Source: Casuarina equisetifolia
Taxonomy: Eukaryota > Streptophyta > Magnoliopsida > Fagales > Casuarinaceae
Direction of reading: 5' to 3'
Assembly: GCA_028551475.1 (NCBI GenBank)
Contig: CM052358.1
Span: forward strand, 26,934,853 to 26,998,852
Length of the DNA stretch: 64,000 nt
A model generated the notes under the pieces. It searched no databases. It was not told where the DNA came from and saw only the letters and a list, made by a program, of their open reading frames with translations. The position numbers and the translations under genes were made by a program. This document shows positions 1 to 12,475 of the stretch, one piece after another (positions within the stretch are counted from its first letter, which is position 1; every line of letters starts with the position of its first letter).

Positions 1-575
1 ACGGTAAAACCATTGAATCCCAGAAATTTTCATTAGTGAGGGACTAAAATTTGATGAAGACATCGTAAAGAAACACATTACCTTTAGTTCAAAAAACACA
101 ACAGGGTTTTGATCACGTTATGCAGGATAGCAACAAACAAATGCTCCTTAATCAAACTCATGATTGCAGTTAGACCAATCCCAAATGTAGCGATTCCATA
201 TTTACAAGGTCATAGTAGTACATACCAAACAAATGCTCCTTAATCAAAGACGCCAATTAGAGAGCAAAAGGAAGCTAGTTATACAATTAGAACAACAAAG
301 CTTCTTTTGGCATATCTATAAACTTTTGGGTACAGCTTTCTGTTATACTCAACTCTATTGGAGTACTGTTTATGGCAAAAAAAAAAAAGAAAAAGAGGCA
401 GCAATTTTGTTCCAAGAATATATATCCCTATTATTTATATGCTGTGAAAAGATGTAAATATACAATGAAAAAACTACCTACTCACAAAGAGGGGTGTTGA
501 AAACCCTACCAAATTGATCAGCTAATCCAGTTGTGCAACGGAAGCCACCGTTAAGCTTACATCTTCTGCAGGTAC
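1..575 (-). pseudogene. Branched-chain 2-oxoacid dehydrogenase E1-beta pseudogene fragment (unit A)
   Basis: Reading the minus strand, three exon-like pieces match plant mitochondrial 2-oxoisovalerate dehydrogenase E1-beta. About 482-575 reads SAYVPAEDV, then after a frame change [14 protein letters not shown] and VFNTPLCE, followed by a stop. About 163-200 reads GIATFGIGLTAI, where the family has GIVGFAIGLAAM. About 72-130 reads LLLSCI, then a stop and frameshift before the position of the family's FFEPK. The exons lying between the last two in unit B are missing, so a deletion has joined GIATF directly to LLLSC near 140. The short string caaatgctccttaatcaaa occurs on both sides of that region (about 138 and 228). 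The fragment runs off the window edge, so more may lie to the left. Family assignment comes from recalled motifs. It is non-functional as it stands. Confidence 0.75.
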
Positions 576-1440
576 ATAAGCACTAAATGCTTAAAATGAG
601 TTGAAAGAGGCAAAACGGTACAAACATATCAGAATTAAGCAACCAACATTAGTGAAACGTAACTGATATGAGACAAGAAAATCATTATCAGATAGTATTC
701 CAAATATACAAAGCTATCAATTAGATCTATCCATATAGTGCACGAGCCAAAAGCTTTTGTATGATTCAAAGCTCATAATTAATGTAGTTCATAATGGATA
801 GATTTCTTTTAGATCAAGATAAATTAAAACACTCACTTATAGTATCTTGATAACGTGGGCAATAAACAGGAAAGATTATATTAAAAAAAAAGTTAAAATT
901 TCTTTCTTTCACTTATATTCTAAGCAAATTCAACCCAAGTATGTTAAGGCTTCTAATATAATACCCATTTCCAAGCCCATAGGAAGAGGCAAATTTCCAT
1001 AGGTGCACTGCCAGTTCAAATTTCTGTAACACCTAATTAATATGAGTGAGTAATTAACAGCAACAAGCTGATGACAGGATTAGAGAAAGCATTTAAAAAA
1101 AAAAATGGTTCACTTAGATAGGTAGTGAATGATCCAAACGTTCATAAGCAGGAAAAATCACAGAAGCTTAAGGAGCTTAATACTTTAGAAGAGATATGTC
1201 TAAAAGTCCGGAAGATGTTTCTAAACTTCAAATACTACAAAATAAATGGAAGTACATGGAACCTCTGAAACAATAAGAGGTCATCACGCAGTTAGAAAAA
1301 GGTATTTGACAAGAAAATCTTGAAAACATGATCATCTATTTTCCTTCTTTAATGAAGGGAAATGATATTAGAGAATCTTAAGACTCCATAAGAAAATACA
1401 TCAGTCTTGCCAATATTTAAAATTTATTGCTTTGCTTCCA
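576..1440. other. Intergenic spacer shared with unit B
   Basis: There is no credible coding region. The stretch is clearly similar to 30341-31260 in unit B, so it belongs to the large duplication. The best-conserved part is about 900-1030 (B: 30695-30830). In one minus-strand frame copy A reads YGNLPLPMG followed by ILEALTYLG without a stop, while copy B has a stop in the same place. I do not recognise it. Confidence 0.6.
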
Positions 1441-2140
1441 ATATCTTCTGTTGTTTATATATTTAATGTTCCAAGAAGGAATTAACAATAACATAACACA
1501 ATAAACAGGAAAAAACCATGCTTACCTCTAGCGGAGCCACCCCTAAGCTTGTTAGAAGTGCTGGTAGATGAGCCAAATTCACAGCTTTAATAGGGCCAGA
1601 GACATCGAACGATTGAACAACTAATTTCTCACAAGTTTGAACATTCAAACCACGTAAGGAAAAACAAGGTAGAAAACAATTCAACGAAGTAGCAATTCCA
1701 GTGAAGCGTTGGGAGACCGCTCTTACATTCGCCACTGTAACATTTGAGCAAACACCTCCAAAGCCTTCGCCCGCAGTGTACACCACGCGATCCAGATGTT
1801 TGGCTTCTTCATTTCTCTGGGCAAGCAACCATTGGGGTCGATGATTTCTCTTGAACATAGCCCTTCCACGGTCATATAAATTTTGAGGGTGGCTTGCATT
1901 TAAGGACCTTCAGTGGTGAAAGACAGACCAAGAAAAACAGAGGAACTCGCAAACAGAGCATCGTTCTCTTCACTTCCACAAAACTTGAGCTGCATTTTGT
2001 GGTGTCGGCTACTGAGTAATCGGAGCAGCAGCTCATCCATCTGCGAAGTCTTCCATTTGCACCGAGGCACATTGCAATTTAGGGCCAACTTCTTCCAATT
2101 GCCTTCTACATAAGAGCGGCCTGCACAAGAAAAGAGATTT
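1441..2140 (-). repeat. TNL 3' module, copy A
   Basis: This block lies downstream of the TNL on the minus strand. Pieces of it recur at 31190-31800, 12476-13000, 24480-24730, 46260-46660 and 47340-47560. Its main open stretch (1463-1858) contains SLRGLNVQTCEKL. That resembles SLRGLGFETCRDLL at the C-terminus of TNL copy B, so the module is probably a decayed extra TNL 3' end rather than an independent gene. A short piece near 1860-1900 (gggctatgttcaagagaa on the minus strand) is the most widely repeated part. Confidence 0.6.
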
Positions 2141-2452
2141 GCAATTGACTGGTTATCAAGACCGAAGAATTAAATTAACATGCACTAAAAGACTGAGGCT
2201 AACAGCTTAGTTTTTTATAAATTAGTTTTTATAAATCTTTTCTGGGCAAAACTATCATTAGGCGTTTCCAATATTTAAAATTCGTTGCTCAGTTTCTAAG
2301 CTATCTCTTGTTCATCGTTTGATGTTCTAGGGAAAAATTAACAACAGAACGGTAAAATAAGCAAGGAAAAGCAGTAAAGTCCGAACATCTTGATTAATTC
2401 TACCTCATCTTATTAGTGAATAAGCCAGAGTCACGCTTACCATTGAGCTAAA

Positions 2453-5400
2453 TTAGATAGGGCATCCGACACGGAGTTTTCGTTTAAATAATTTCTTAAG
2501 AGTTCTAGAATCGAAACCATGTGGTGAAATGTCACTCATAGCTTCAGCTAATTCTGCACATTCATCGCGGCTGAAACTCCGTGACCAGCACTCCACCTCC
2601 ACATTTAGGTAGCATGATTCAATTGAAGCATCAAGACAGCCCTTCTTTATAACGTTTAAGCCCTCAAGTTTCCGAAGCAACTCGTCAAAGTCTATAAATG
2701 CCCAAAACGCATTTGGCCCAGGGGAAGGGGTTTCAGGAGCACGAAGGAGTAAGGATACTTTCCTGCCGAGTTCATTGTTCTGAAAATGACAAAGAAAGGA
2801 GGGAGGAGCATCATTGTTGCCATCAAATGTTCCGTAATTTGAATTTCCGTGTCCATCCAACTTTCGTTTTTTCCTTTCTCCTTGAAAAGTGTCAACCTCG
2901 TGGACTCGATAATGGAATAACAGAGCACATATGGTCCGTATCATTCCGTCCGAATTTCTCAAGGAATCATTGATTCTTTCATTGAACCAATTTGCAATGC
3001 AATTCTAGATACAGATGCAGAGCCTACAAAGTTGTGTCCTACGTGGTGAAAAGTGGTCCACTGCAAAATAAAATCCAAGAACAAGTTGTCAATTGCAATG
3101 TTCTAATCTATGATACAATAATGACTTTTTGCTAATCTCAAACAATATAAGGGAAAGGAAGAGACTCACATGAGATTTAGACTTTAAACCACTGTCAAAA
3201 CGTGGACATAAAGATTCCTTAATGATCTTGTAGGGTCTGCCATCATGATCAATGTGGACGGATAGAATAGAGTAATAATTAGTCAACCCTTCAATGCCTT
3301 CGTCATAGCCAATATCCAAGGATTGACAATTTTGTAATCCCAAACTCCATAAACTCAATGGTAATTTTGGCAATGCCTGAAGTTGACTACTCTCACTCAG
3401 GGAAAGAGATTCAAGGGAGGAAAGTTGAACTAAATATGGTATTCTCTTAAATTTATTTTCAGTTAAACCTAAAATCTTTAATGAGGATAAACAATCAAGA
3501 CATTCAAGAATCATTTCATCTAATAGACCACAATAATTTAGATTTAGCTTCCTTAATATGTTCAAATGAGACAATAAAAGATTTGACAATGTTTGAAATT
3601 TGGTGCAATAACTCAAGTGAAGCTCAATAAGGTTAGGAAGTTGACAAATACTAATAGGTATTATTGTAAATTTGTTCCCAGAAAGATTTAGTAACTCAAT
3701 TGAAGATAAACAACTAAAACTATTAGGAATATCTACATCTGACAAATTAAGAAAACTCAAATCTAAAGCTTTTAAAAAGCTAAAGCCTAAGAACAAATTA
3801 GAAAGCCAAAGATTAGATGAATTGGAACCTCTACCTTCAATGTCTAAAACTTTATGACTAGGGTAAAACTTGAACGCAAGAAGCGTTGAGAATTTTTTGC
3901 CCACAGATTCTACAAACTGGCCATTCCACATGCCCCCCAAAAGACATAATGACCGTACTTCATTTCAATAACATTCCTGTACTTCAAGCCCCCACATAAG
4001 TTTAAGCTTTCAATAGATGACAGACTTTGAAATGACAATGGCAATGTCTTAATATTAGTCCCGACCAAATCAAGAAATTTTAAAGATGCCATCTTACCCA
4101 CAATATTTGGAAAATTTGTGAATTTTGAACAACCAGCAAGATTAAAATAGGTAAGGGATTTTAGGTTGATCTTTTAGGGAAATTTTGAAGGCTTTGGCAA
4201 CCTTGCAAATCCAATTTCTCAAGTTGTTTCATAAATCCAAGGGATGGGTGGATTGTGGACAAATTTGTACAATGTTAAAGATCGAAATCTTTCAAGTTTG
4301 GGATTCCACTAAAATTTGGTATCTCGATCAAGTCATGTGAGAAACTCATGTTTATGTACACCAATTTATCAAGTACCTGTCATAAATAATGAAAAAGTGA
4401 ATAAAAATATATTATCAGAACAAAAAAATTAAAATAAAAGAAAAAAATTTACATAAATTACAATCCTACCTTCAATTCATCCCACCTATGAATGCAACTA
4501 TGGGGAACTTCAAGTGAAACAAGATTCCTTGGCTTAAAATTGATTGGCAAAAATTGTGCAGGACATCCAACAAATCGCAAGTATCGTAACTCATTACTCA
4601 ACTTGAAATTCAAAGAGTCTTCGTGCCAACAATAATTACCAACTTCACACACAAGTATCTCCAATTTATTCATTTTTGAAAAGCCTTCCAAACTTAACTC
4701 CACAGGCAATGATTCCTCAATAGGCAATGATGAGGATTTTAACATAATTTTTTCAACTGCATCAGTTCCCTAAAAATAAAAAATTAAAATAATAAAAAAT
4801 GCTTACAGAAAATGCATAAAGGAAATATATGAAATATATCTTACATAAAAATTTACTTACAGTATTATTATTTAATACATGAGCAATATCTTCGAGTCGC
4901 CATAATCTACTACGTCTCCCAGGCTCATTTGGAAACTCATCATAAACAATTTGTTGACCCATTTTCTTTAACAAATCATGCATTACCAACCCTCCATGAA
5001 CATTTTTAATGAGACATCTATCTTTTAAAGCCTCAATATCATACTTTAAATGGGGGTGAAGACATTTCAATATTTGATCATCTTTTTCTGGATTTTTCTC
5101 AAACAAACAAGCAATATCTAAAAACAATTTTTTTTTAGAATCCTCCAATACTTCATAACTCATTTGGAGTTTCTTGAAAATGTTCTTATTCAAATGTGCC
5201 TTTAGCCATTCTTGATTAACCTCCCATACATCCATCTTTTTGCCAAATAAAGAGGATCCAAAGGCTTCAAGAGCTAAGGGAAGGCCTTGAGCATAGCCAA
5301 CAATATCTATGGACAATTGCTCATAGTTTTCTTAAGGACTATCCTTCTTAAACGCTTTCCAACAAAAAAGCTCTAAAGATTCATTAGCATTTAACTCCAA

Positions 5401-6645
5401 AACATCATAAATATCATCCATGTATTGATTCAACAATTGACGATTCCTACTTGTTACAGTAATTCTACTTCCTCTACCAAACCAATCATGACATTCTGCT
5501 AGTGCTTTCAATTGATCCTCTGTATCTACATTGTCAATAACTATAAAAACATTTCTATTTTGCCCTGCCTTTGCTATCATATCCCTTCCCATTAAGCTAC
5601 TCAATACATTTAACCCATTTTCTTTTAGGATCTCACGAATAAGTTGTATTTGTAGATGGACTACATTTTGATTTTGAGTTTCAATAAAGCATCTTGCCTC
5701 AAATTGAACAGAAACTCAATCATAAATGACTTTTGCTAGTGTTGATTTACCAATGTCTCTCATCCCACAAATCCCTATGAAATAAACATTATCAGATCCC
5801 ATCTTAAGTAAAGAGATAAGTTCAGAAGCTCGAAAGCCAATTCCCACCAATCTCTTGGAATTGTTTAAAGGAGTATGATACACTCCTTTAAGAATCTTTT
5901 GACTAATATCTTCAACAAGGGCTGCTTCATGCCTATAACAACGACTAATGTCTTCAATAATGGATGCTTCATGCCTGTTAAAAAGATTAAATTAGAATAA
6001 CTATAAAATGAAATTGGAAGTTGTTGATCATCCTATCCAATTAGATTTTAGTTTAATTTCACAAGTAAATAAAACTCATCATCCTAATTCACAAAGTGTA
6101 GTTCAAGCTTAGGATGGTAATTTACCATGACTATACCTGTCATTTACATGCCATCCCGATAGATTACCAATGTCTTTCAAAGCTGCTCTCCACGATTTCT
6201 TCTGCTCTTCATCAACCTCAGTGTTTTGGTTATGTTCAGCAAAAGCTTCTGCAAAACTCTCTTCTTGTTTTCGTGCATGAGAAGGATCCACATGATAGAA
6301 TACAGGCAAAATTGTCATCCTAGCCTCTTCCTTGCATTTTAAGACCTTGGTTAACTCAATTAAACACCATTTGGAAAAAGCATACCTCTTTGAGATTACA
6401 ACAACTGCATATTGAGATTTTTCTATTGCTTTCAAAAGTTCTTCACAAATATATTCTCCTCGCTCTAGTTTCTCATCGTCTCTGAGGGTAACCATTCCTT
6501 TCCGTTTCAAGGCAGCATACAAATGGTCTATAAAACCTTTGCGAGTATCTGCACCGCAGAAACTAAGAAAAACATCATATATCCATGAAGGAGTAGCTCG
6601 AGCAGTAGAAGAAGAGGAAGCCCCCGGAGTACCCATGAATGCCAT
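2453..6645 (-). pseudogene. TNL immune receptor pseudogene, copy A
   Basis: TNLs are cytoplasmic or nuclear receptors whose TIR domain cleaves NAD+ after effector sensing. Inferred exons: 6137-6645 (TIR), 4861-5974 (NBS-ARC), 4470-4769 (linker), 3170-4376 (LRR), 2453-3060 (post-LRR domain). All have GT-AG-type borders, and exons 1-3 keep one phase. The start is MAFMGTPG at 6645 or MGTPG at 6636; only the second is shared with copy B. The TIR has DVFLSF and WCLIEL with the catalytic-type Glu. The Walker A is GMRDIGKST (usual GMGGIGKTT). ARC motifs GLPLALEAFG and MHDLLKKMGQQIV are visible. Lesions: TGA at 5716-5718 (copy B has CGA), TAA at 5332-5334 (B has AAA), TAA at 4275-4277, frameshifts near 4175 and 3935, and a net 5-nt insertion near 2990. 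The open product would stop at about 252 residues, just after the P-loop. Confidence 0.88.
5891..5974 (-). repeat. 42-bp tandem duplication at the NBS exon acceptor
   Basis: The first 42 bases of the NBS exon (5933-5974) are followed by a near copy (5891-5932). Both start with gcatgaagca, and each is preceded by an AG acceptor (ttaacag and ttatag). The encoded repeat is HEASIIEDIS followed by HEAALVEDIS. Copy B has one copy only. Use of the second AG would remove exactly 14 codons without a frame change. Confidence 0.85.
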
Positions 6646-6723
6646 TAGAGAATATTTTGGGAAGAATAAAATCACTAAGAGGCAAAAGAAGTAACAGGAT
6701 TTCTTCTCCCTCAATGCACACTA

Positions 6724-6731
6724 TCTTCTAG
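6724..6731 (-). promoter_or_regulatory. Decayed TATA box of TNL copy A
   Basis: The 5' flanks of copies A, B and D align here. B and D read TATATAAG on the minus strand (36507-36514 and 59211-59218). Copy A reads TCTAGAAG at the same place, about 90 bp upstream of the MGTPG start. The TATA core is therefore lost in A. Confidence 0.6.
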
Positions 6732-6735
6732 AGAC

Positions 6736-8335
6736 CTTTAGTATTGCTTGATTTGAGACAAGTTTGTCGTAAACCCACTATCGCGAGTCACGGCAAAACA
6801 ATCAGTTAATAGTTAAATAGAATTAAGTAACGTTTATCTTGTTGAACAACAGAAAGAAAAGATACTTGCTTGACGCGACGTATAAAGCCTAGAGCTCAAC
6901 ACTAAGAAATTTCACAGTTTACGCGAAAAGTAAAGATTCTTGAATTATGAAGGCAATAAACATTTGCATTGGCGACTGTGCTGTCCCCTCTCTCTTCGTA
7001 GAGACGCAAGTTGGTATGGATAAGTTTTATGGGAAAAGCAAAGACGCCTTCTTTTTTTTTTTTTTGGGGTAGTTTTGCCTTTGCCGACTGTTTTAGTTTA
7101 TTCAGATAAGATAAACACTCATCTGAACTTTGAACAACTGGCTTGTAAATTAAATTTGGAGAATAAAATTCTGATACGAGATTTTAAACTTGCTAAAAAA
7201 TCTGTATGAAATTATGATATCTAATAAAATTAAATCAAATGCAGAAACAAAAAATAGTCAAATTGGAAATTTTTAATATTCATAAAATACTATAACAAAA
7301 ACTCAGAATCCACCCAAGCGGCAAGAAACGGATTATTAGTAAGTACAGGAACTTGGTTCATCCCAAAGCACCATAAATGCAGTCTCAAAAGCCGAAATCT
7401 CAGCTATCAATGCTCATGTCACCTTTTTGTACATTGATGTCAAAAGCTAGGACGGCTCTTTTCTTTTCAGGTGGAGGACGCAAAAGAATATCTGAGCATA
7501 TCACACCAGCAAAAATCCAGTAGCATTGACTAATAATTATACTTACAATGGTTTGCAGACTATGATAACATTTAAGCCGTTTTTGCCCGTAGATTACGAC
7601 TCATAGTGTCTTACTAAAATTTTTTCCAATATTAAGGCCCATTTATAATGTCTTACATAAAAGTTGCCTCCTTTACCTTTAAGGAGAAAATAAAATAAAA
7701 TAAAATTAAAAAAGCCTTGGACATCCATCAAATAGTAGCATGATGAATCTATATTTCTCCTCGGCCTGCCCGAGTAAGGTGGGGTATTGGGTTCCTCTCG
7801 TTTACACGAAGCAGCTTTGAACGGGTTCACCAAGATAAAAAAAAAAAAAAAAAAGAAAAGAGAGTCTAACAAAATTCTAGATCAGTAAGTTGCTAGGAAA
7901 GATTACCGAAATTAAAATAAAATCCTGTCCATCGATCGTGTTGAAACGACTTAAGCAGTGATTAGCACGCCAGACCACTTTCTCGAATTCCAGTCAAGCT
8001 GTCCTTTGACGCCAACTCCATGCCTTTCAGTTTTGCTTCACGACCTGCAACACTGTAGTGGTGGGGCTAAACGTATTCAGAAAGACGGTTTTAAAATAGT
8101 AGTAATTTCTTCGCGTTTGATTGGTTCCAAGGGTGGGAATTCCATCGTTTTCTTGTGCTTTCCTGAAATCCAGAGGCTCATGTGTGACTACAGCCGTTTT
8201 GAGGGTTCATTGTTCTGATCTGCATAAATTGATTTCTAAGCGCAAGCTATTTTGGATGTTTTTGAGTACGTATCCATCACTTAAGTGCTGCAAAATCCAA
8301 AATGAAAATTAGTTTTTTGACAAACCTTGGCAGCT
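6736..8335. other. 5' flank of TNL copy A
   Basis: No gene is visible. About 6740-7480 aligns with the 5' flank of copy B (36520-37000). About 7735-8100 aligns with two tandem copies at 43205-43560 and 43600-43890; a shared string is agaccactttctcgaattcc. A run of 18 A residues lies at about 7837-7854. The piece near 8083-8120 (tttcttcgcgttt) recurs near 12723, on the far side of the satellite block. Confidence 0.6.
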
Positions 8336-8339
8336 TATG

Positions 8340-11300
8340 TTATTTCTAATATTTAAGGGACTTTTTTGCATTGTGAAAACATGTGAACATAAGGAAATTT
8401 TCGGCCCGCCATGCTTTTCTGTCTATTCTTCAAACTCCCAACACTTTTATCGATGAGTTTATAGTTTAATCAAATTTCCTTGCTTCCAGAGGTAGAAGTC
8501 AAAAAGTCCCACAAGTATTTGAACAATAATGTCTCCATGCAATGTCTTGCTGTTTGTTCATTGAACTTCTGACATCTATGTCGTTTAGTTAGTTTAATTT
8601 GATTGCACATGCTTTATTTTCAAAGCTTAATGTCAAGAATCTTGGTAAAGATAAGTACGCATATTAGATTGTACAAGATAATTTTTTCTTACCAATTGTT
8701 TGCTGTATATCCTCAACCTTCCAAAACTCGATGTCACAAAGCTCCATAGACTTAAGTACTTGTGTTTAATCTCAGTAAGATAATTTCATTGTCAGCTGAT
8801 GCTTTGCTCTCTATTCCTTGGACCTTCAATAAATGTCTTTTTAGTTTTTAGTTAAGTTTTCTTATAAACATATACAGTCACATATACGCCTGCTGTTGAA
8901 TTTAGGAAAAAAAAAATTCTAAGTAGCACATATTTCAACAGAGAGAGACGCTTCTTATTAGGTTTTAATTTAAGTGACTAACATTTATTTTATTTCTAAG
9001 GCTCTATGTCAAAAAACTCCATGAACAGAAGTATTCATGTTTAGTTCATAAGATAATCTTTCCATTGTGTAATGCATCTTTGAATATTTCCAAAGCTCTT
9101 TGTCTCAAAACTTTATGAATATAATATATGTACTTCATTTAAATGAGATAATTTTTCTATCATGCAAATCTTTCTATTTGTTCCTCAAATTTTTAATAGT
9201 TATATCATTTAGTTTTAAATTTCATTAAATTATACATTTTTTTCCAAAGCTCAATAATCATAAGTAAAATATCTGATTGGATAAGATAAAATCTTCCAAT
9301 CATACAATATTTTGTTATGTGTTCCTTGAATGTTCAATACTTATGTCATTTAGTTTAATTAGATTATACATAATTTATTTTCACAACTTAATATCATCAA
9401 GATCCTAAACTATAAGTATTTGAAATTAATTGAATGAAAATTTTCTCTGTTAATGCTTCATCAACTATTCCTCAAATTCCACACGTTAAATCAATTAGTT
9501 TGTAACCTAATCAGATCATGCATACTTTATGTTTAAAGCTCAATTAGCCCAATGTCATCAAGATTCAAAACCATCAGTGTTCAAAATTAATTGAATAAAA
9601 CGTTTATGCGTCATTCAGTGCGTCATCAACTATTCTATTGAGCTCTTGACATTTTGCCATTTAGCTTTTAACTAAATTAGATTCCACTAACTTTATTTTC
9701 AAAGCCTAATGTCATAAAGATCCAAAACTACAGGCATCCAAAGTACATTAAATAAAAACAAATTCCCCCATGCAATGCATCACTTACTATTTCAAACTCT
9801 CAACATTATGTCGTTTAGTTTTTAATTAAATTAGATTATACATGCAATATTTTCAAAGCCCAATGTCATCGCGATTCAAAATTGTGAGTATTCAAAATTA
9901 ATTGAAAGAAAAATTTCACCATCTATGATGATTCATGGACTATTTCTTGGACACTAAACATTATGTCCTTTAATTTTTAGTTTAATTAGATTATACATAC
10001 AATATTTTCAAAGCCTAATGTCACTGAGATTCGGAACTATCAATATCCAGAATTAATTGAATGAAAAATTTCACTGTTGTATGAAGATTCATTGACTATT
10101 CCTCGAATACTTAACATTATGTTGCCTAGTTTTTTGTTTAATTAGATTATGCATACAATATTTTCCAAGGCCCAATGTCATCAAGATTCAAAACTATTAG
10201 TATTCAGAACTAATTGAATAAAAATTTCATCATCATGTGATGACTCATTAACTTTTCCTTCAATACTCAACATTATGCTATTTAGTTTTTAGTTTAATTA
10301 GAATATATATATATATATAATATTTTCAAAACTCAATGTCATTGAGATTCCAAGCTATTAATATTCATAATTAATTGAATTAAAAGCTTCACTGTCATGT
10401 AATGATTCAATGATTATTCCTCAAGCATTCAACAATGTCGTTTAGCTTTTAACTTATTTTGATTCCTTATACTTTAGTTTCCCCACCCACCAAGCTTCGA
10501 GGAATGAAATTTGTTTCTTATTCTCCTGCTTTTTTCTGCACGTGATCGCGTGGATGCTTTCATTACAAAAGTGGGGATGAATGTTGCAGATGGGTTCAAA
10601 ATCATGTTTTGGTATATTATATAGGCCTATTGGCTTACTGGTGTGGTCTCAGCGATCAATTTCATTGATATAATATTGCAGAGACTGTCTTCTTTCATTA
10701 TGAAAAGCAGTGATACATGTGCAGATGAGTCCAAAATCAATTTTAGTGTCTTAAAAAGGTCTATTGGCTGGTGGTTATGGTCCCAACGACCAATTTCATC
10801 AATCTAATATTGCAGACTGGTCGCTTCTTTCATTGTAAAAAGTAGATATGTGCGGATGGGTTCAAAACTGATTACCAATGCTGGCTGATGAGAATAGTGT
10901 CAACAAATCAATTTTATAAATGTAATTTTGCGTAAGAGTCGCTTCTTTCGTTGCCAAAAGTTATGATGCATGTGCAGATGGTCCAAATTCTGCTTTGGGA
11001 TATTATAAAAATCTACTCGCTTATGGGTATAATCTCAATGCTTTCATCATAATAAAATTGTTGAGGTCGCGGAGCTCCATAAACATAGGTATCTATGTTT
11101 AATCTCAATAAGATAGTTTACTGTCATATGCTACTTTCCAGTCTATTTCTCAAACTTTCAACACAAATAAAATTTAGTTTAATCGGACTTCACATTTTAT
11201 TTCTAAAGCTCAATATCGCGAAGCTCAGTGAATAACAGTCTTCATATTTAATTAAAAAGATATTTGTCTAATCGAGTGATGCTTTGCTGAATATTTTTTA

Positions 11301-12330
11301 GAGCTCCGTGTCACAAAACTCTATAAATATACGTATTCAAATTTAGTTAACTAAAACAATTTCTCTATCACGTAATTTTGTTGTATATTCTCAAACTTTC
11401 GACACTTATGCCATTTTACTTTTTATTTTAATTGAATTAAACTTACTTTGTTTCTAAGGCTTCATAAACATAAGTTTTCGTGCGTAATTGAACAAGAAAA
11501 AATTTCCAATCTTACAATATTTTGTTACCAATTCCTTGAATTTTCAATACTTAGGTCATTTATATTTTAGCTTAATTAGATTGCACTTTCTTTATTTTAA
11601 AGGCTCAATACTCTAAAATATAAATACTCATAATTAAAAAATTGAAAAACTTTCTTTACATGCAATGCTTTGCTAGCTGCTCCTGGAACTATTAATATTA
11701 TGTCGTTTAATTTTTAGATAAATTACATTACACATACCTTATTTGCAAAGCCCAATGTCACAATGATCCAAAATTAATGAAAATAAACTTTCCCTATCAT
11801 GATGCTTCACTGACTACTCGAACTTTTCAACTTAATAAGACTACACATTATTTTCAAAGCCCAATGTCACTGTAATCCAAATAATATGGGTATCCAAAAT
11901 TAATTGAATAAAAAATTTTCTATTATAATGCTTCACCAGCTATTCCTTGAACTCACCAACTTAATTAGATTACACATTATTTTCAAAACCCAATGTCACG
12001 AAGATCCAAAAAAATAAATATTCATTGAATGGAAAAGTTTCCCCATACTACAATGCTTGACTGCCTAAACCTTGAACTCTACATGGTTTAGATTTTCGTT
12101 CAATTGGATTACTTGTGGATTATCTTTGAAAGGTCAACGTGACGAAACTCCGTAATTTATGGGGCAATGCTTCGCTGTCTATTCCTCGAACTTTGAACAT
12201 TTATGTTAGATAGTTTCTAGTTAATTGGATTACACATTGTTCTACTTACTTTATTTACATACTTAATGTGATGAAACTCCACTTGCATTAAATATAACTA
12301 TTGATACTTAATAGGATAAATTGTCTCCTC
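8340..12330. repeat. Satellite-like block of diverged monomers of about 157 bp
   Basis: The block is AT-rich with no coding region. A landmark, aatgtcat or close variants after tttcaaagcc, recurs at 9390, 9551, 9708, 9862, 10017, 10174 and 10335, giving spacings of 161, 157, 154, 155, 157 and 161 bp. Each monomer also has gtttaattagattata, a piece like attaattgaataaaa, and a piece like ttcattgactattcctcgaa. More diverged monomers, often with tcacaaagctccata, extend left to about 8460 and continue after 11080 to about 12330. Monomers differ at many sites, so the array is old or evolving without homogenisation. An isolated monomer-like piece lies at 16363-16430. Confidence 0.8.
10550..11065. 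repeat. Inner tandem repeat of about 130 bp within the satellite block
   Basis: Four diverged copies of a second unit interrupt the 157-bp family. The landmark gatgggttcaaaa (or a near match) occurs at 10589, 10723, 10855 and 10977, with spacings of 134, 132 and 122 bp. The landmark tctttcatt recurs about 30 bp before each. The unit shares no obvious sequence with the outer monomers. Confidence 0.75.
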
Positions 12331-12475
12331 ATTTAAAATACGTCCATCTGTAAGATTTCAACCTAGCTATGCTTTAACACCTACTTCCTCGAGCCCTGCC
12401 CACATTGGTTTGGCAAGCTAGAGGTTCCAATCCAGTTTGTTGACAAATGAAGTTACAATTGACTACCATCAACAG
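12331..12475. other. Short spacer between satellite block and unit C
   Basis: Non-coding. It holds gaggttccaatcca, which resembles a tRNA B box, but no A box or cloverleaf is apparent, so no tRNA is called. Confidence 0.4.

Noticed and set aside
6646..6714. Upstream extension of the TNL copy A TIR exon (and the equivalent 36419-36496 in copy B)
   Set aside because: The frame is open but has only a TTG at its beginning, and the shared methionine is MGTPG.
8340..12330. Satellite block considered as a CRISPR-like or phage-like array
   Set aside because: Monomers are about 157 bp, diverged along their whole length and without a constant repeat/unique spacer pattern, and the genome is a plant's.
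12385..12440. Possible tRNA gene (gaggttccaatcca resembles a B box)
   Set aside because: No A box at a proper distance and no cloverleaf can be drawn.
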